This document shows positions 39,548-48,005 of a stretch of 64,000 nt of DNA, one piece after another. Origin of the DNA: Nocardiopsis terrae (GTDB lineage Bacteria > Actinomycetota > Actinomycetes > Streptosporangiales > Streptosporangiaceae); contig NZ_BMXJ01000004.1 of assembly GCF_014651695.1 (NCBI RefSeq), positions 554,076-618,075 on the forward strand, in the 5' to 3' direction. The notes under the pieces are model-generated. The model was not told where the DNA came from. It searched no databases and saw only the letters and a list, made by a program, of their open reading frames with translations. Each line of letters begins with the position of its first letter. Within the stretch, counting starts at the first letter, position 1. Both the position numbers and the translations under genes were made by a program.

Positions 39548-40192
39548 CTACTCCACGGCGGGGACCTCGAAGTTCACCAGCCGGGACAGGTGGGCGCGGA
39601 GTTCCCCGACCATGTCGACGGCCTCCCGGTCGAGGAGCCACTGCACCTGGAGGCCGTCGAAGAGGCCGATGGTGCTGCGGGCGGCACTGGCCGGCTCGAC
39701 CCCGGCCACCAGGTCCCCCTGGTCCCGGAGCGCCTCGAAGATCGAGGTGACCGTGCCCCTTATCCACTCGTAGCGGCGGACGAAGTAGTCGTGGGCGGGG
39801 TGGGCGGGTGCGGTGGCCTCGGCGGAGAGGGTGCAGTACAGCTCGACGATCCCGGGGACCGACGAGTTGTAGGCCGTGAGCCGGAGGATGCCGATGAGCC
39901 CCGTCCGCGCGTCCCCGGGGCCCTCCGGCTCGAAGAAGTCCGCCGTGCGCTGGTCGCGGTGCTCGAGCACCGCGGCGAGCAGGGCGCTCTTGTTCGGGAA
40001 GTGGTGCAGGAGCCCCGCCTCGCTCATCTGGACCCGGTCGGCGATGTCGCGCAGCGAACCGGAGCGGTAACCGTCCTGGGAGAAGACCTCGAAGGCGGCC
40101 TCCAGGATCAGCCGTCGCTTCTGCTCGGTCTTGGCGTAGGAACCGCGTTTCCTGCCGGTCCGTCGGCCCGATGGGGGGTGGACCGCCGTCAT
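39548..40192 (-). CDS. TetR-family regulator, divergent from glycoside operon
   Basis: A 214-residue TetR regulator. The HTH covers residues 25-70: RLILEAAFEVFSQDGYRSGSLRDIADRVQMSEAGLLHHFPNKSALL split across helices 1-4. The C-terminal ligand domain is of the AcrR/TetR_C type and includes VPGIVELYCTLSAEATAP. The N-terminal 20 residues are Arg-rich. It lies 203 bp divergent from the ABC/glycosidase operon and probably represses it and itself; a palindrome suited to this is at 40293. It could be released by a sugar or aglycone. Confidence 0.9.
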   Translation of the reverse strand: MTAVHPPSGRRTGRKRGSYAKTEQKRRLILEAAFEVFSQDGYRSGSLRDIADRVQMSEAGLLHHFPNKSALLAAVLEHRDQRTADFFEPEGPGDARTGLIGILRLTAYNSSVPGIVELYCTLSAEATAPAHPAHDYFVRRYEWIRGTVTSIFEALRDQGDLVAGVEPASAARSTIGLFDGLQVQWLLDREAVDMVGELRAHLSRLVNFEVPAVE

Positions 40193-40292
40193 CTGTTCAC
40201 GACTCCTTCCGGGTCCGTTGGGGGGCTCAGCCTAGTTCAGAGTGCGCCTCGTGCGGCACCCCGGAGGCCGGGCACCGTCTCTACCTGGGAAA

Positions 40293-40306
40293 TTACAGTA
40301 CGGTAA
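40293..40306. promoter_or_regulatory. Candidate TetR operator in the glycoside-operon promoter
   Basis: TTACAGTACGGTAA, a 14-bp palindrome with one mismatched pair around a central GTAC, between the divergent TetR gene and the solute-binding protein gene. A second looser dyad AAAACC-N13-GGTTTT overlaps it to the right (40305-40329). Confidence 0.5.
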
Positions 40307-40395
40307 AACCCTAGTGGACACTCGGTTTTTAGGTTAACGTGTTCGTCATCACGGCGGATCGCCGCTTCCCCCAGAGTCGCGAAGGAGTCAAGAAC

Positions 40396-41904
40396 GTGTC
40401 CCAGAAGAGAACCCTGGTGGTCATGGCCATAGCCGCTCTCGCCTTGAGCGGGTGTGCCAACGGCGAGAGCACCGCACCTGGTGACTCCGACACGCTGACC
40501 ATCGGAACGATCCTGCCGCCCACCACCTTCGACCTGGAAGGACGCGAGTGGGGCAACGCCTCGCCCTTCTACCAGGCCGTGTACGACACGCTGCTGAGCG
40601 CCACCCCGGACGGGGGCGTCGAACCGCGTCTGGCCACCGAGTGGTCCTACGACGGGGACGAGACCCTCCTGACGATGGAACTGCGCGACGACGTCACCTT
40701 CAGCGACGGTTCGGAGCTCACCGCACAGGTCGTGCAGGACAACCTCGAGGCCTTCCAGGAGAGCGGCGCCACCGCAGCGGTCTACCTCGCGGGCGTGACC
40801 GGCATCGAGACAACCGGCGAGCACAGCCTGGAGATCAGCCTGGCCGAGCCCGACCCCGCCTTCCTCAACTACCTGGCGCGCGACCCCGGGGTCATCGTGA
40901 GCGGCGAGGCCCTGAACGACGAATCCCTGGCCGGTGAACCCGTCGGGTCGGGCCCCTACCTGCTGGACACCTCGGCGACGGTCACCAGCACGAGCTACGT
41001 CTACACCCGGAACCCGGACCACTGGGACACCGAGGCCCAGCACTACGACGAGCTCACCATCAACGTCTACGAGGAGCCGACCGCCGCTCTCAACGCGATC
41101 AGGGCGGGCGAGGTCGACGCCGCACAGCTGGCCTCCAACGACAACCGGGCCGAGGTCGAGGCCGAGGACTGGGACATCCACACCGTCGAACTGGACTTCC
41201 AGGGGCTGCTCCTGTTCGACCGGGCCGGGGACATGAACCCGGCACTGGGCGAGACCAAGGTCCGCCAGGCCATCAACCACGCCATCGACCGGCACGCGAT
41301 GCTGGAGGCCCTCCAGGGCGGCTACGGCTCGGTGACCTCCCAGGTCTTCCCCGAGCACGCCATGGGGTTCGACCCCGAACTGGAGGAGCACTACCCCTAC
41401 GACCCGGAGAAGGCGCGGGAGCTGCTGGAGGAGGCCGGTTACGGCGAGGGGTTCGTCCTGGAGATGCCCATGTCGGGCGCCCTGGGCAGCACGCCCTACA
41501 CCCTGTTGGAGCAGCAGCTCAACGACGTCGGCATCGTCGCCGAGCACACCGACTCGGGCAACAACTTCTTCGCCGACATGCTCGCCCCCAAGTACCCGGC
41601 CGCGATGATGAGCCTGGAGCAGAACCCCGACTGGCAGCTGGTCCAGTTCATGGTGGCGCCCCAGGCACAGTTCAACCCGCTCAACTCGCAGTCCGACGAG
41701 CTCGACACGATGATCGAGGACCTGCAGTACGGCGACGGGCAGGAGCAGGCCGCCCGCGACATCAACACCTACCTGGTGGAGGAGGCCTGGTTCGCGCCGT
41801 TCTACCGGGTGGACGCCGCCTTCGCGACCAGTGAGGGGGTCCAGGTCGACATGCTGGCGACCAACGCCTACCCGAACGTGTACGACATCCGCCCGCAGTC
41901 CTGA
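40396..41904 (+). CDS. ABC transporter family-5 solute-binding lipoprotein
   Basis: A 502-residue lipoprotein: signal peptide with lipobox LALSGC and lipidated Cys20, then an SBP_bac_5 domain (IGTILPPTTFDLEG, the conserved FSDGSELTAQVVQDNLEAF, and GSGPYLLD). The family binds oligopeptides but also oligosaccharides. Here a glycosidase pair in the same operon suggests a glycoside ligand. GTG 40396 has GAAGGAG 9 nt upstream and places the signal peptide at the N-terminus. A 17-bp hairpin follows the gene, which often raises binding-protein expression above that of the permeases. Confidence 0.92.
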   Translation: MSQKRTLVVMAIAALALSGCANGESTAPGDSDTLTIGTILPPTTFDLEGREWGNASPFYQAVYDTLLSATPDGGVEPRLATEWSYDGDETLLTMELRDDVTFSDGSELTAQVVQDNLEAFQESGATAAVYLAGVTGIETTGEHSLEISLAEPDPAFLNYLARDPGVIVSGEALNDESLAGEPVGSGPYLLDTSATVTSTSYVYTRNPDHWDTEAQHYDELTINVYEEPTAALNAIRAGEVDAAQLASNDNRAEVEAEDWDIHTVELDFQGLLLFDRAGDMNPALGETKVRQAINHAIDRHAMLEALQGGYGSVTSQVFPEHAMGFDPELEEHYPYDPEKARELLEEAGYGEGFVLEMPMSGALGSTPYTLLEQQLNDVGIVAEHTDSGNNFFADMLAPKYPAAMMSLEQNPDWQLVQFMVAPQAQFNPLNSQSDELDTMIEDLQYGDGQEQAARDINTYLVEEAWFAPFYRVDAAFATSEGVQVDMLATNAYPNVYDIRPQS

Positions 41905-41908
41905 GAGC

Positions 41909-41947
41909 GGCGCTCCGGCGGGCCCGCTCGGGGCCCGCCGGAGCGCC
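41909..41947 (+). terminator. 17-bp hairpin between binding-protein and permease genes
   Basis: Perfect stem GGCGCTCCGGCGGGCCC and its complement, 5-nt loop, starting 5 nt after the stop codon and 28 nt before the next gene. It probably acts as a partial terminator or 3'-end stabiliser. Confidence 0.75.
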
Positions 41948-41975
41948 TGCTCCGCACGACCCCTGGACGAACTCC

Positions 41976-42917
41976 GTGTTCAGATTCGCACTCCGCCGCC
42001 TGATCTCGGGCGGCGCCCTCCTCTTCCTCATCACCACCGTGGCCTACGCGCTGCTGTACGCCGGCGGAGGTGACATCGCCCGCCGCATCATGGGACCCAA
42101 CGCCACCCAGGAGCAGGTGGACCGCAGGGCCGCCGAACTCGGCCTGGACCGGCCCCTGTGGGAGCAGTACCGCTCCTGGCTGGGCGACGCCCTCACCGGT
42201 GACCTCGGCACCTCCTGGTTCAGCCGCCAGCCGGTGCTCACCGAGGTGACCGACCGGTTGGCCGTCACCCTCTCGCTCGTGGTCGGGGCCACCGTGCTCG
42301 CCACGGTCCTGGCCGTGGCCCTGGGTGTGCTGGCCGCGGTGCGCCGGGGCTGGATCGACCGGTCCGTGCAGGTCATCGCCCTGCTCGGCTTCGCCGTTCC
42401 GGGGTTTTTGATCGCGCTCGGGCTCGTGCTGCTCCTCGCGATCGAACTGGGGTGGTTCCGGGCCACCGGCTACGTACCCCTGGCCCACTCCCCCGGCGAG
42501 TGGCTGGCCTCGGTCACGCTCCCGGTCCTCGCGCTCTCGGCGAGCGCGGTGGCGGCCGTGGCACAACAGATCCGCGGATCGGTCATTGACGCGCTGGACC
42601 GCGACTACGTGCGGACCCTGCGCAGCCGCGGCCTGGGCTTTCGCCAGGTGGTCCTCAAGCACGTACTGCGCAACTCGGCGGGGCCGGCCCTGGCCGTGCT
42701 GGGCGTGCAGTTCATCGGCCTGCTGGGCGGAGCGGTGATCGTGGAACAGGTCTTCTCCATCCCCGGCCTGGGACAGCTCTCGGTGCAGGCCACCGGGAAC
42801 GGCGACATCCCGCTGGTCCTGGGGCTGGTCCTGGTGACAGCCGCCATCGTCATCGCCGTCAACCTGCTCATCGACCTCTGCCAGGCCGCCCTGAACCCGA
42901 AGGTGAGGCTGTCATGA
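41976..42917 (+). CDS. DppB/OppB-type ABC permease
   Basis: A 313-residue permease with six transmembrane segments. The first segment is followed by the external domain (residues 30-95) containing LGLDRPLWEQYRSWLGDALTGDLGTSW, the hallmark of DppB-type subunits. The cytoplasmic EAA-like loop reads RDYVRTLRSRGLGFRQVVLKHVLRNSAGP. GTG 41976 starts the first hydrophobic segment. It overlaps the following gene by four bases (ATGA). It forms the transporter with the fused permease-ATPase and the second ATPase. Confidence 0.93.
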   Translation: MFRFALRRLISGGALLFLITTVAYALLYAGGGDIARRIMGPNATQEQVDRRAAELGLDRPLWEQYRSWLGDALTGDLGTSWFSRQPVLTEVTDRLAVTLSLVVGATVLATVLAVALGVLAAVRRGWIDRSVQVIALLGFAVPGFLIALGLVLLLAIELGWFRATGYVPLAHSPGEWLASVTLPVLALSASAVAAVAQQIRGSVIDALDRDYVRTLRSRGLGFRQVVLKHVLRNSAGPALAVLGVQFIGLLGGAVIVEQVFSIPGLGQLSVQATGNGDIPLVLGLVLVTAAIVIAVNLLIDLCQAALNPKVRLS

Positions 42918-44701
42918 CCCAGGAGACCGCAGCGCGGCGACACGCCCCGGGACGGGGGCGGGGGCTCCCGGCCAGGCTGCTCGCCAACCCGGCCACGGCG
43001 CTGTCGCTGGCCTTCCTGTTCCTGGTCACCCTCGTGGTGTTCGGCGGGGAACCGCTGGCTCCGCGCGACCCCAACCACTCCTCGCTGCACGACATCCTGG
43101 TGGGTCCCGGCGGCGACTACCCGCTCGGCACCGACGGCGCGGGACGCGACGTCCTCTCCCGCCTGCTGGTGGCGACCCGGATCAGTGTCCTGGCCGCCCT
43201 GCTCGCCCTGGCCGTCGCCCTGCTGCTGGGTGTGGCGGGCGGAATGCTGGCGGGCTACTACGGGGGCTGGTTCGACACCGTCTCCACCTGGTTGACCAGC
43301 CTGGTCATGTCGTTGCCCGCCATCGTGGTCCTGCTCGCGGCGCGCGCCGTCCTGGGCCCCTCGGTGTGGCTGTCCATGGCCATCTTCGGAGTCATCCTGT
43401 CACCGGTCTTCTTCCGCCTGGTGTACAGCCTGGTCTCCTCCGTGCGGGAGGAGCTCTACGTCGACGCGGCCCGGGTCAGCGGCCTCGGGGACGCCAGGAT
43501 CCTGGGCCGGCACATCCTGGCCGTGGTGCGCGCGCCGATCATCATCCAGGCGGCCATCGTGACCAGCACGGCCATCGCCATCCAGTCGGGGCTGGAGTTC
43601 CTCGGTCTGGGCGACCCCTCCGTGCCCACCTGGGGCAGCATGCTCAACGAGGGGTTCGCGAACATCTACCGCGCTCCGATGCTGCTGCTCTGGCCCGCGG
43701 TGGCGATCGCCCTGACTAGTGTCGCCCTCGCGGTGCTGGCCAACACCCTGCGCGACGAACTGGAGGGCGGGGCCCGTCCGGCCGGGGGCCCGCAGACCGC
43801 TGAGGACGGTCCCCGGGAGACCGCGCACGCCCCGGTCCGGCACCGGCCCGAGGAGACCGGCACCGGCCGGGAACTCCTGTCGGTGCGGGGCCTGCGGGTG
43901 GGGTACCGGACCCCCGCCGGCGTCCGGGAGGTCGTGCACGGGATCGACCTGAGCGTGGACCGCGGCGAGGTCCACGGACTCGTCGGCGAGTCGGGGTCGG
44001 GCAAGACCCAGACGGCCTTCGCCGTCATGGGCCTGCTCTCCCGCGGCGGACGGGTCCTGGCGGGCTCGGCGGTCTTCGAGGGAAACGACCTGCTCGCCGG
44101 CGGGGAGGCCGACCGGGCACGGGTCCGCGGCCGCGGTATCGGTTACGTGCCGCAGGAGCCCATGAGCAACCTGGACCCGTCCTTCACCATCGGTTCCCAA
44201 CTGGTCGAACCCCTGCGGGTGTGCCTGGGCATGGACCGGCGGGCCGCCCGGGCACGGGCCCTGGGCCTGCTCGAACGGGTGGGCATCCCCGACCCCGAGC
44301 GCACCTTCTCCGCATACCCGCACCAGGTCTCGGGCGGGATGGCCCAGCGCGTACTCATCGCGGGCGCCGTCTCCACCGAACCCGCGCTGCTCATCGCCGA
44401 CGAACCGACCACCGCCCTGGACGTGACCGTGCAGGCCGAGGTCCTCGACCTGCTGCGCGACCTGCAACAGGACCTGGACATGGGTGTCCTGCTGGTCACC
44501 CACAACTTCGGTGTCGTGGCCGACCTGTGCGACCGGGTCTCGGTCATGCGTTCGGGCCACATCGTGGAGTCCGGCCCCACCCGGGAGATCTTCCGGGACG
44601 CGGAGCACCCGTACACACAGTCGCTGCTGGACTCCATCCTCGACGGCGGCAGCGCCCGGGGCCCGCTGGCCCCGACAGACCGGAAGGACGTGGACCGGTG
44701 A
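42914..44701 (+). CDS. Fused DppC-type permease and DppD-type ATPase
   Basis: A 595-residue fusion. Residues 1-285 are a DppC-type permease (DYPLGTDGAGRDVLSRLLVATR, EAA loop EELYVDAARVSGLGDARILGRHIL). A hydrophilic linker of about 35 residues leads to an ABC ATPase (about 320-595): Walker A GESGSGKT near residue 358, signature VSGGMAQRVL, Walker B LLIADEPTTALDV and the oligopeptide-type C-terminal AEHPYTQSLLDSI. Such fusions occur in several actinobacterial uptake systems; the continuous frame argues against a sequencing error. It overlaps the genes on both sides. Confidence 0.93.
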   Translation: MTQETAARRHAPGRGRGLPARLLANPATALSLAFLFLVTLVVFGGEPLAPRDPNHSSLHDILVGPGGDYPLGTDGAGRDVLSRLLVATRISVLAALLALAVALLLGVAGGMLAGYYGGWFDTVSTWLTSLVMSLPAIVVLLAARAVLGPSVWLSMAIFGVILSPVFFRLVYSLVSSVREELYVDAARVSGLGDARILGRHILAVVRAPIIIQAAIVTSTAIAIQSGLEFLGLGDPSVPTWGSMLNEGFANIYRAPMLLLWPAVAIALTSVALAVLANTLRDELEGGARPAGGPQTAEDGPRETAHAPVRHRPEETGTGRELLSVRGLRVGYRTPAGVREVVHGIDLSVDRGEVHGLVGESGSGKTQTAFAVMGLLSRGGRVLAGSAVFEGNDLLAGGEADRARVRGRGIGYVPQEPMSNLDPSFTIGSQLVEPLRVCLGMDRRAARARALGLLERVGIPDPERTFSAYPHQVSGGMAQRVLIAGAVSTEPALLIADEPTTALDVTVQAEVLDLLRDLQQDLDMGVLLVTHNFGVVADLCDRVSVMRSGHIVESGPTREIFRDAEHPYTQSLLDSILDGGSARGPLAPTDRKDVDR

Positions 44702-45546
44702 CCGAGCCCCTGCTGGACGTACGAGACGTCGAGGTGCGCTACCCCGGCCGGGGCCTGCGCTCCAAGGGCTTCCTCGCCCTGCGCGGGGTGAGCCTGGACA
44801 TCCGCGAGGGCGAGACCGTGGGCCTGGTGGGCGAGTCGGGGTCGGGCAAGACCACCCTGGGCCGCGCCATCCTGGGGCTGGCCCCGGTGACCTCCGGCAG
44901 CATCACCTACCGGGGCCGGGAGATCTCGGGGCTCCCGCGCCGCCAGCGGCGCACGCTCAGCGACCAGATCCAGGTCGTCTTCCAGGACCCCTACAGCTCC
45001 CTGAACCCGTCGATGACGATCGAGGCGATCCTCAGCGAACCCCTGACCGTGCGGGGCGGGGCGGGCCGGGAGGCCAGGGACCGGATCGCCGAACTCCTGG
45101 ACCAGGTGGCCCTGCCCTCCGACGCGGGCAGGCGCCTGCCCCGCGAGTTCAGCGGAGGGCAGCGGCAGCGCATCGCGATCGCCCGAGCCCTGGCGCTGGA
45201 GCCCCGGCTCATCGTCTGCGACGAGGCCGTCTCCGCGCTGGACCTGTCCAACCAGAAGAGGATCCTGCGGCTGCTCACCGAGATCCAGGAGGACTCCGGG
45301 GTCTCCTACCTGTTCGTCTCACACGACCTGGCCGTGGTGCGGCACGTCAGCCACCGGGTGGCGGTCATGTACCGCGGGGAGATCGTCGAGTCCGGAGACG
45401 GCGACACCGTCACCTCCGACCCCGAACACCCCTATACCCGGCGGCTCCTGCTGGCCGCCCCGGTGCCCGACCCCGACCTGCAGGCACGGCGGCGCCGGGA
45501 GCGCGCCGCCCTGGCCGCCCGAGAGAACCACGAGAGGACCGTATGA
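44698..45546 (+). CDS. DppF/OppF-type ABC transporter ATPase
   Basis: A 282-residue ATPase, the second of the transporter. Walker A is GESGSGKTTLGRA, the Q-loop region VVFQDPYSSLNPSMTI is characteristic of OppF/DppF, the signature is FSGGQRQRIAIARAL, Walker B LIVCDEAVSALDLS (Glu followed by Ala-Val instead of Pro-Thr) and the C-terminus PEHPYTRRLLLAAP. GTG 44698 overlaps the preceding stop (GTGA), and its own stop overlaps the GH3 ATG. Energises uptake across the membrane. Confidence 0.93.
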   Translation: MTEPLLDVRDVEVRYPGRGLRSKGFLALRGVSLDIREGETVGLVGESGSGKTTLGRAILGLAPVTSGSITYRGREISGLPRRQRRTLSDQIQVVFQDPYSSLNPSMTIEAILSEPLTVRGGAGREARDRIAELLDQVALPSDAGRRLPREFSGGQRQRIAIARALALEPRLIVCDEAVSALDLSNQKRILRLLTEIQEDSGVSYLFVSHDLAVVRHVSHRVAVMYRGEIVESGDGDTVTSDPEHPYTRRLLLAAPVPDPDLQARRRRERAALAARENHERTV

Positions 45547-48005
45547 CCACCAGTAGGCGACCGAGCGAACTCGTCGCTGAGCTCAGCCTGGAGGAGAAGG
45601 TCCGGCTCGTCTCCGGGGGCGGGTTCGCCACCACCGCCGCCCTGGACAGCATCGGGCTGCGTTCCCTGTGGCTCTCCGACGGGCCCTCCGGTGTCCGGGG
45701 CCCCGTCTGGGACGAACGGGACCCCTCCCTGTGCCTGCCCTCCCCCGCCGCCCTGGCCTCCTCCTGGGACACCGGACTGGCCCGGGAGTACGGGACGGTG
45801 ATCGCCGCCGAGGCCTCCCGCAAGAAGATCGACGTCGTCTTCGGGCCGGTGGTCAACATGCACCGCTCCCCGCTGGGCGGGCGGCACTTCGAGGCGTTCA
45901 GCGAGGACCCGGAGCTGACCGCGGCCCTCGCCGGGTCCTACGTCCGGGGCCTGCAGGAGAACGGGGTGGCGGCGGCGCCCAAGCACTACGTCGCCAACGA
46001 CTCCGAGACCGACCGGATGTCCCTGGACGTGCGGGTCTCGGAGCGGGCGCTGCGCGAGGTCTACCTCCTGCCCTTCGAACGCGTCGTCGAGGCGGGAACC
46101 TGGGTGCTGATGAGCGCCTACAACGCGGTCAACGGCACACCGATGACCGAGCACCCGCTGCTGGAGGAGCCCCTGAACCGGTCCTGGGGTTTCGACGGCG
46201 TGGTGGTCAGCGACTTCATGGCGGTGCGTGGCACCCGTGCCGCCTCCGCGTCGCTGGACCTGGCCATGCCGGGCCCCTCCCGGGCCTGGAGTGAGGCGTT
46301 GCTGACCGCGGTGCACGAGGGAAGGGTGAGCGTCGGGGCGATCGACCGCAAGGTGGAGCGCCTCCTGCTCCTGGCCTCCCGGGTGGGTGCCCTGGCGGGC
46401 TCAGCGGAGGGCGGCACCGAACGCCCCTCCCCGGCCGGAAGCCCCCCTTCGGCGGTGGACGGCCGGGCCTTCGCCCGCCGCGCCTCGGCCGAGGGCATGG
46501 TCCTGCTGCGCAACGAGGCGGCGCTGCCCCTGCCCGCCTCCCTGGAAAGCCTCGCCGTCATCGGCCACAACGCCGGGACGGCACGTATCCAGGGCGGCGG
46601 CAGCGCCACCGTCGTACCCGACAGGGTGGTCTCCCCCCTGGAGGGGCTGCGGGCGGCGCTGCCCGGCACCCGCGTGGAGTACTCCCTGGGAGCGATCGTC
46701 CAGGAGGACATCGAGGGCTTCGCCCCGGAACTGACCCGGGACCCGGTGACCGGCCTGCCCGGTGTCCGCGCCACCTTCCTGGACGCGCAGGGGGAGGTGG
46801 TGCTCGACGAGCACAGACGGGCGAGCGCCCTCTACTGGATGGGTGAGGAGCGCCTGCGCCGGGCGCGGCGGCTCGTACTGCGCACGGCCCTGGGCTTCGA
46901 GCGGAGCGGTGAGGTGCTGCTGGGGTTCGCCACCTCGGCACTGGGCCGCCTGAGCGTGTCCGGACGGACCGTGCTCAAGGGCAGACCGGACACCCGGGAT
47001 CTGGACCCGGCAGCGGCAGTCCTGTCACCCCCTGCCCTGACCACGCCCCTGACCGTCACCGCGGGGGAGACCGTCGACGTGGTCGCCGAGTTCGAGGTGG
47101 ACCCCGAGCGCGCGCTGACCGACGTCTTCTCCGCGGTCCTGGGCACGGCCCCGGCCCCGGTGCCGCCGGAAGAGCTCATCGCGGAGGCGGAGGCCGCGGC
47201 CCGCGGGGCCGAGGCGGCGGTCGTGGTGGTCGGCACCAACACCGCCGTGGAGGCGGAGGGGCACGACAGGACCGCGCTGTCCCTGCCCGGGCACCAGGAC
47301 GAGCTGGTCCGCGCGGTGGCCGCGGTGAACCCGCGCACCGTCGTCGTGGTGAACGCGGGCTCCCCCGTGCTGATGCCCTGGCGGGAGGAGGTCGCGGCGG
47401 TGCTGCTCGGCTACTTCGGCGGGCAGGAGTTCGGCAACGCGCTCGCCGACGTGCTGTCGGGCGAACGCGAACCCGGCGGCAGGCTGCCTACCACCTGGGC
47501 GGCGCGCACCAGCGACGTGCCGGTGCTGGACGTGACCCCCGACCGGGGCCTGCTCGCCTACGACGAGGGCGTGCACATCGGTTACCGGGCATGGCTCCGG
47601 GACGGTGCCGAGCCCGCCTACCCCTTCGGGTTCGGCCTGGGGTACACCTCGTGGCGCCTGGAGCGGGCGGAACTGCTCACCGGGCAGGGCTCCGGACCCG
47701 TCCTGCGGGTGGACGCCGCCAACACGGGGGGACGTCCGGGTAAGGAGGTGGTCCAAGTCTACGCCGAACGCGCCGACTCCGCGGTGGACCGCCCGGCCAG
47801 GTGGCTGGTCGGCTTCGCCCCGGTACGGGCCGGGGCGGGCGGGCGGGCGACCGCGGACGTCCCGCTGCGCCCCCGCTCGCTGGCCCACTGGGACGGTGCG
47901 TGGGTGTACGAGCCGGGAGGGTTCCGGCTCCGTGTGGGCACGTCGGTGGCGGACCTTCCGCTGGACGTGACGGTGGAACTCGACGCTGAGGGGGGTCTGG
48001 GGTGA
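45543..48005 (+). CDS. Glycoside hydrolase family 3 beta-glycosidase
   Basis: An 820-residue cytoplasmic GH3 enzyme without a signal peptide, probably a beta-glucosidase. The N-terminal barrel carries GPVVNMHRSPLGGRHFEAFS, KHYVANDSE and the nucleophile Asp224 in GVVVSDFMAV. The second domain starts MVLLRNEAALPLP and contains an inserted PA14-like segment (about residues 400-530), then GTNTAVEAEGHDRTALSLPG with the likely acid/base Glu. The C-terminal fibronectin-III-like domain begins near FGFGLGYTSWRLE. The ATG overlaps the ATPase stop. It would remove beta-linked glucose from imported glycosides inside the cell. Confidence 0.93.
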   Translation: MTTSRRPSELVAELSLEEKVRLVSGGGFATTAALDSIGLRSLWLSDGPSGVRGPVWDERDPSLCLPSPAALASSWDTGLAREYGTVIAAEASRKKIDVVFGPVVNMHRSPLGGRHFEAFSEDPELTAALAGSYVRGLQENGVAAAPKHYVANDSETDRMSLDVRVSERALREVYLLPFERVVEAGTWVLMSAYNAVNGTPMTEHPLLEEPLNRSWGFDGVVVSDFMAVRGTRAASASLDLAMPGPSRAWSEALLTAVHEGRVSVGAIDRKVERLLLLASRVGALAGSAEGGTERPSPAGSPPSAVDGRAFARRASAEGMVLLRNEAALPLPASLESLAVIGHNAGTARIQGGGSATVVPDRVVSPLEGLRAALPGTRVEYSLGAIVQEDIEGFAPELTRDPVTGLPGVRATFLDAQGEVVLDEHRRASALYWMGEERLRRARRLVLRTALGFERSGEVLLGFATSALGRLSVSGRTVLKGRPDTRDLDPAAAVLSPPALTTPLTVTAGETVDVVAEFEVDPERALTDVFSAVLGTAPAPVPPEELIAEAEAAARGAEAAVVVVGTNTAVEAEGHDRTALSLPGHQDELVRAVAAVNPRTVVVVNAGSPVLMPWREEVAAVLLGYFGGQEFGNALADVLSGEREPGGRLPTTWAARTSDVPVLDVTPDRGLLAYDEGVHIGYRAWLRDGAEPAYPFGFGLGYTSWRLERAELLTGQGSGPVLRVDAANTGGRPGKEVVQVYAERADSAVDRPARWLVGFAPVRAGAGGRATADVPLRPRSLAHWDGAWVYEPGGFRLRVGTSVADLPLDVTVELDAEGGLG

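Noticed and set aside
44484-45542. In-frame extension upstream of the GH3 gene of about 350 codons.
   Set aside because: It overlaps both ATPase genes in another frame and is Arg/Pro/Gly-rich; GH3 homology begins at ATG 45543.
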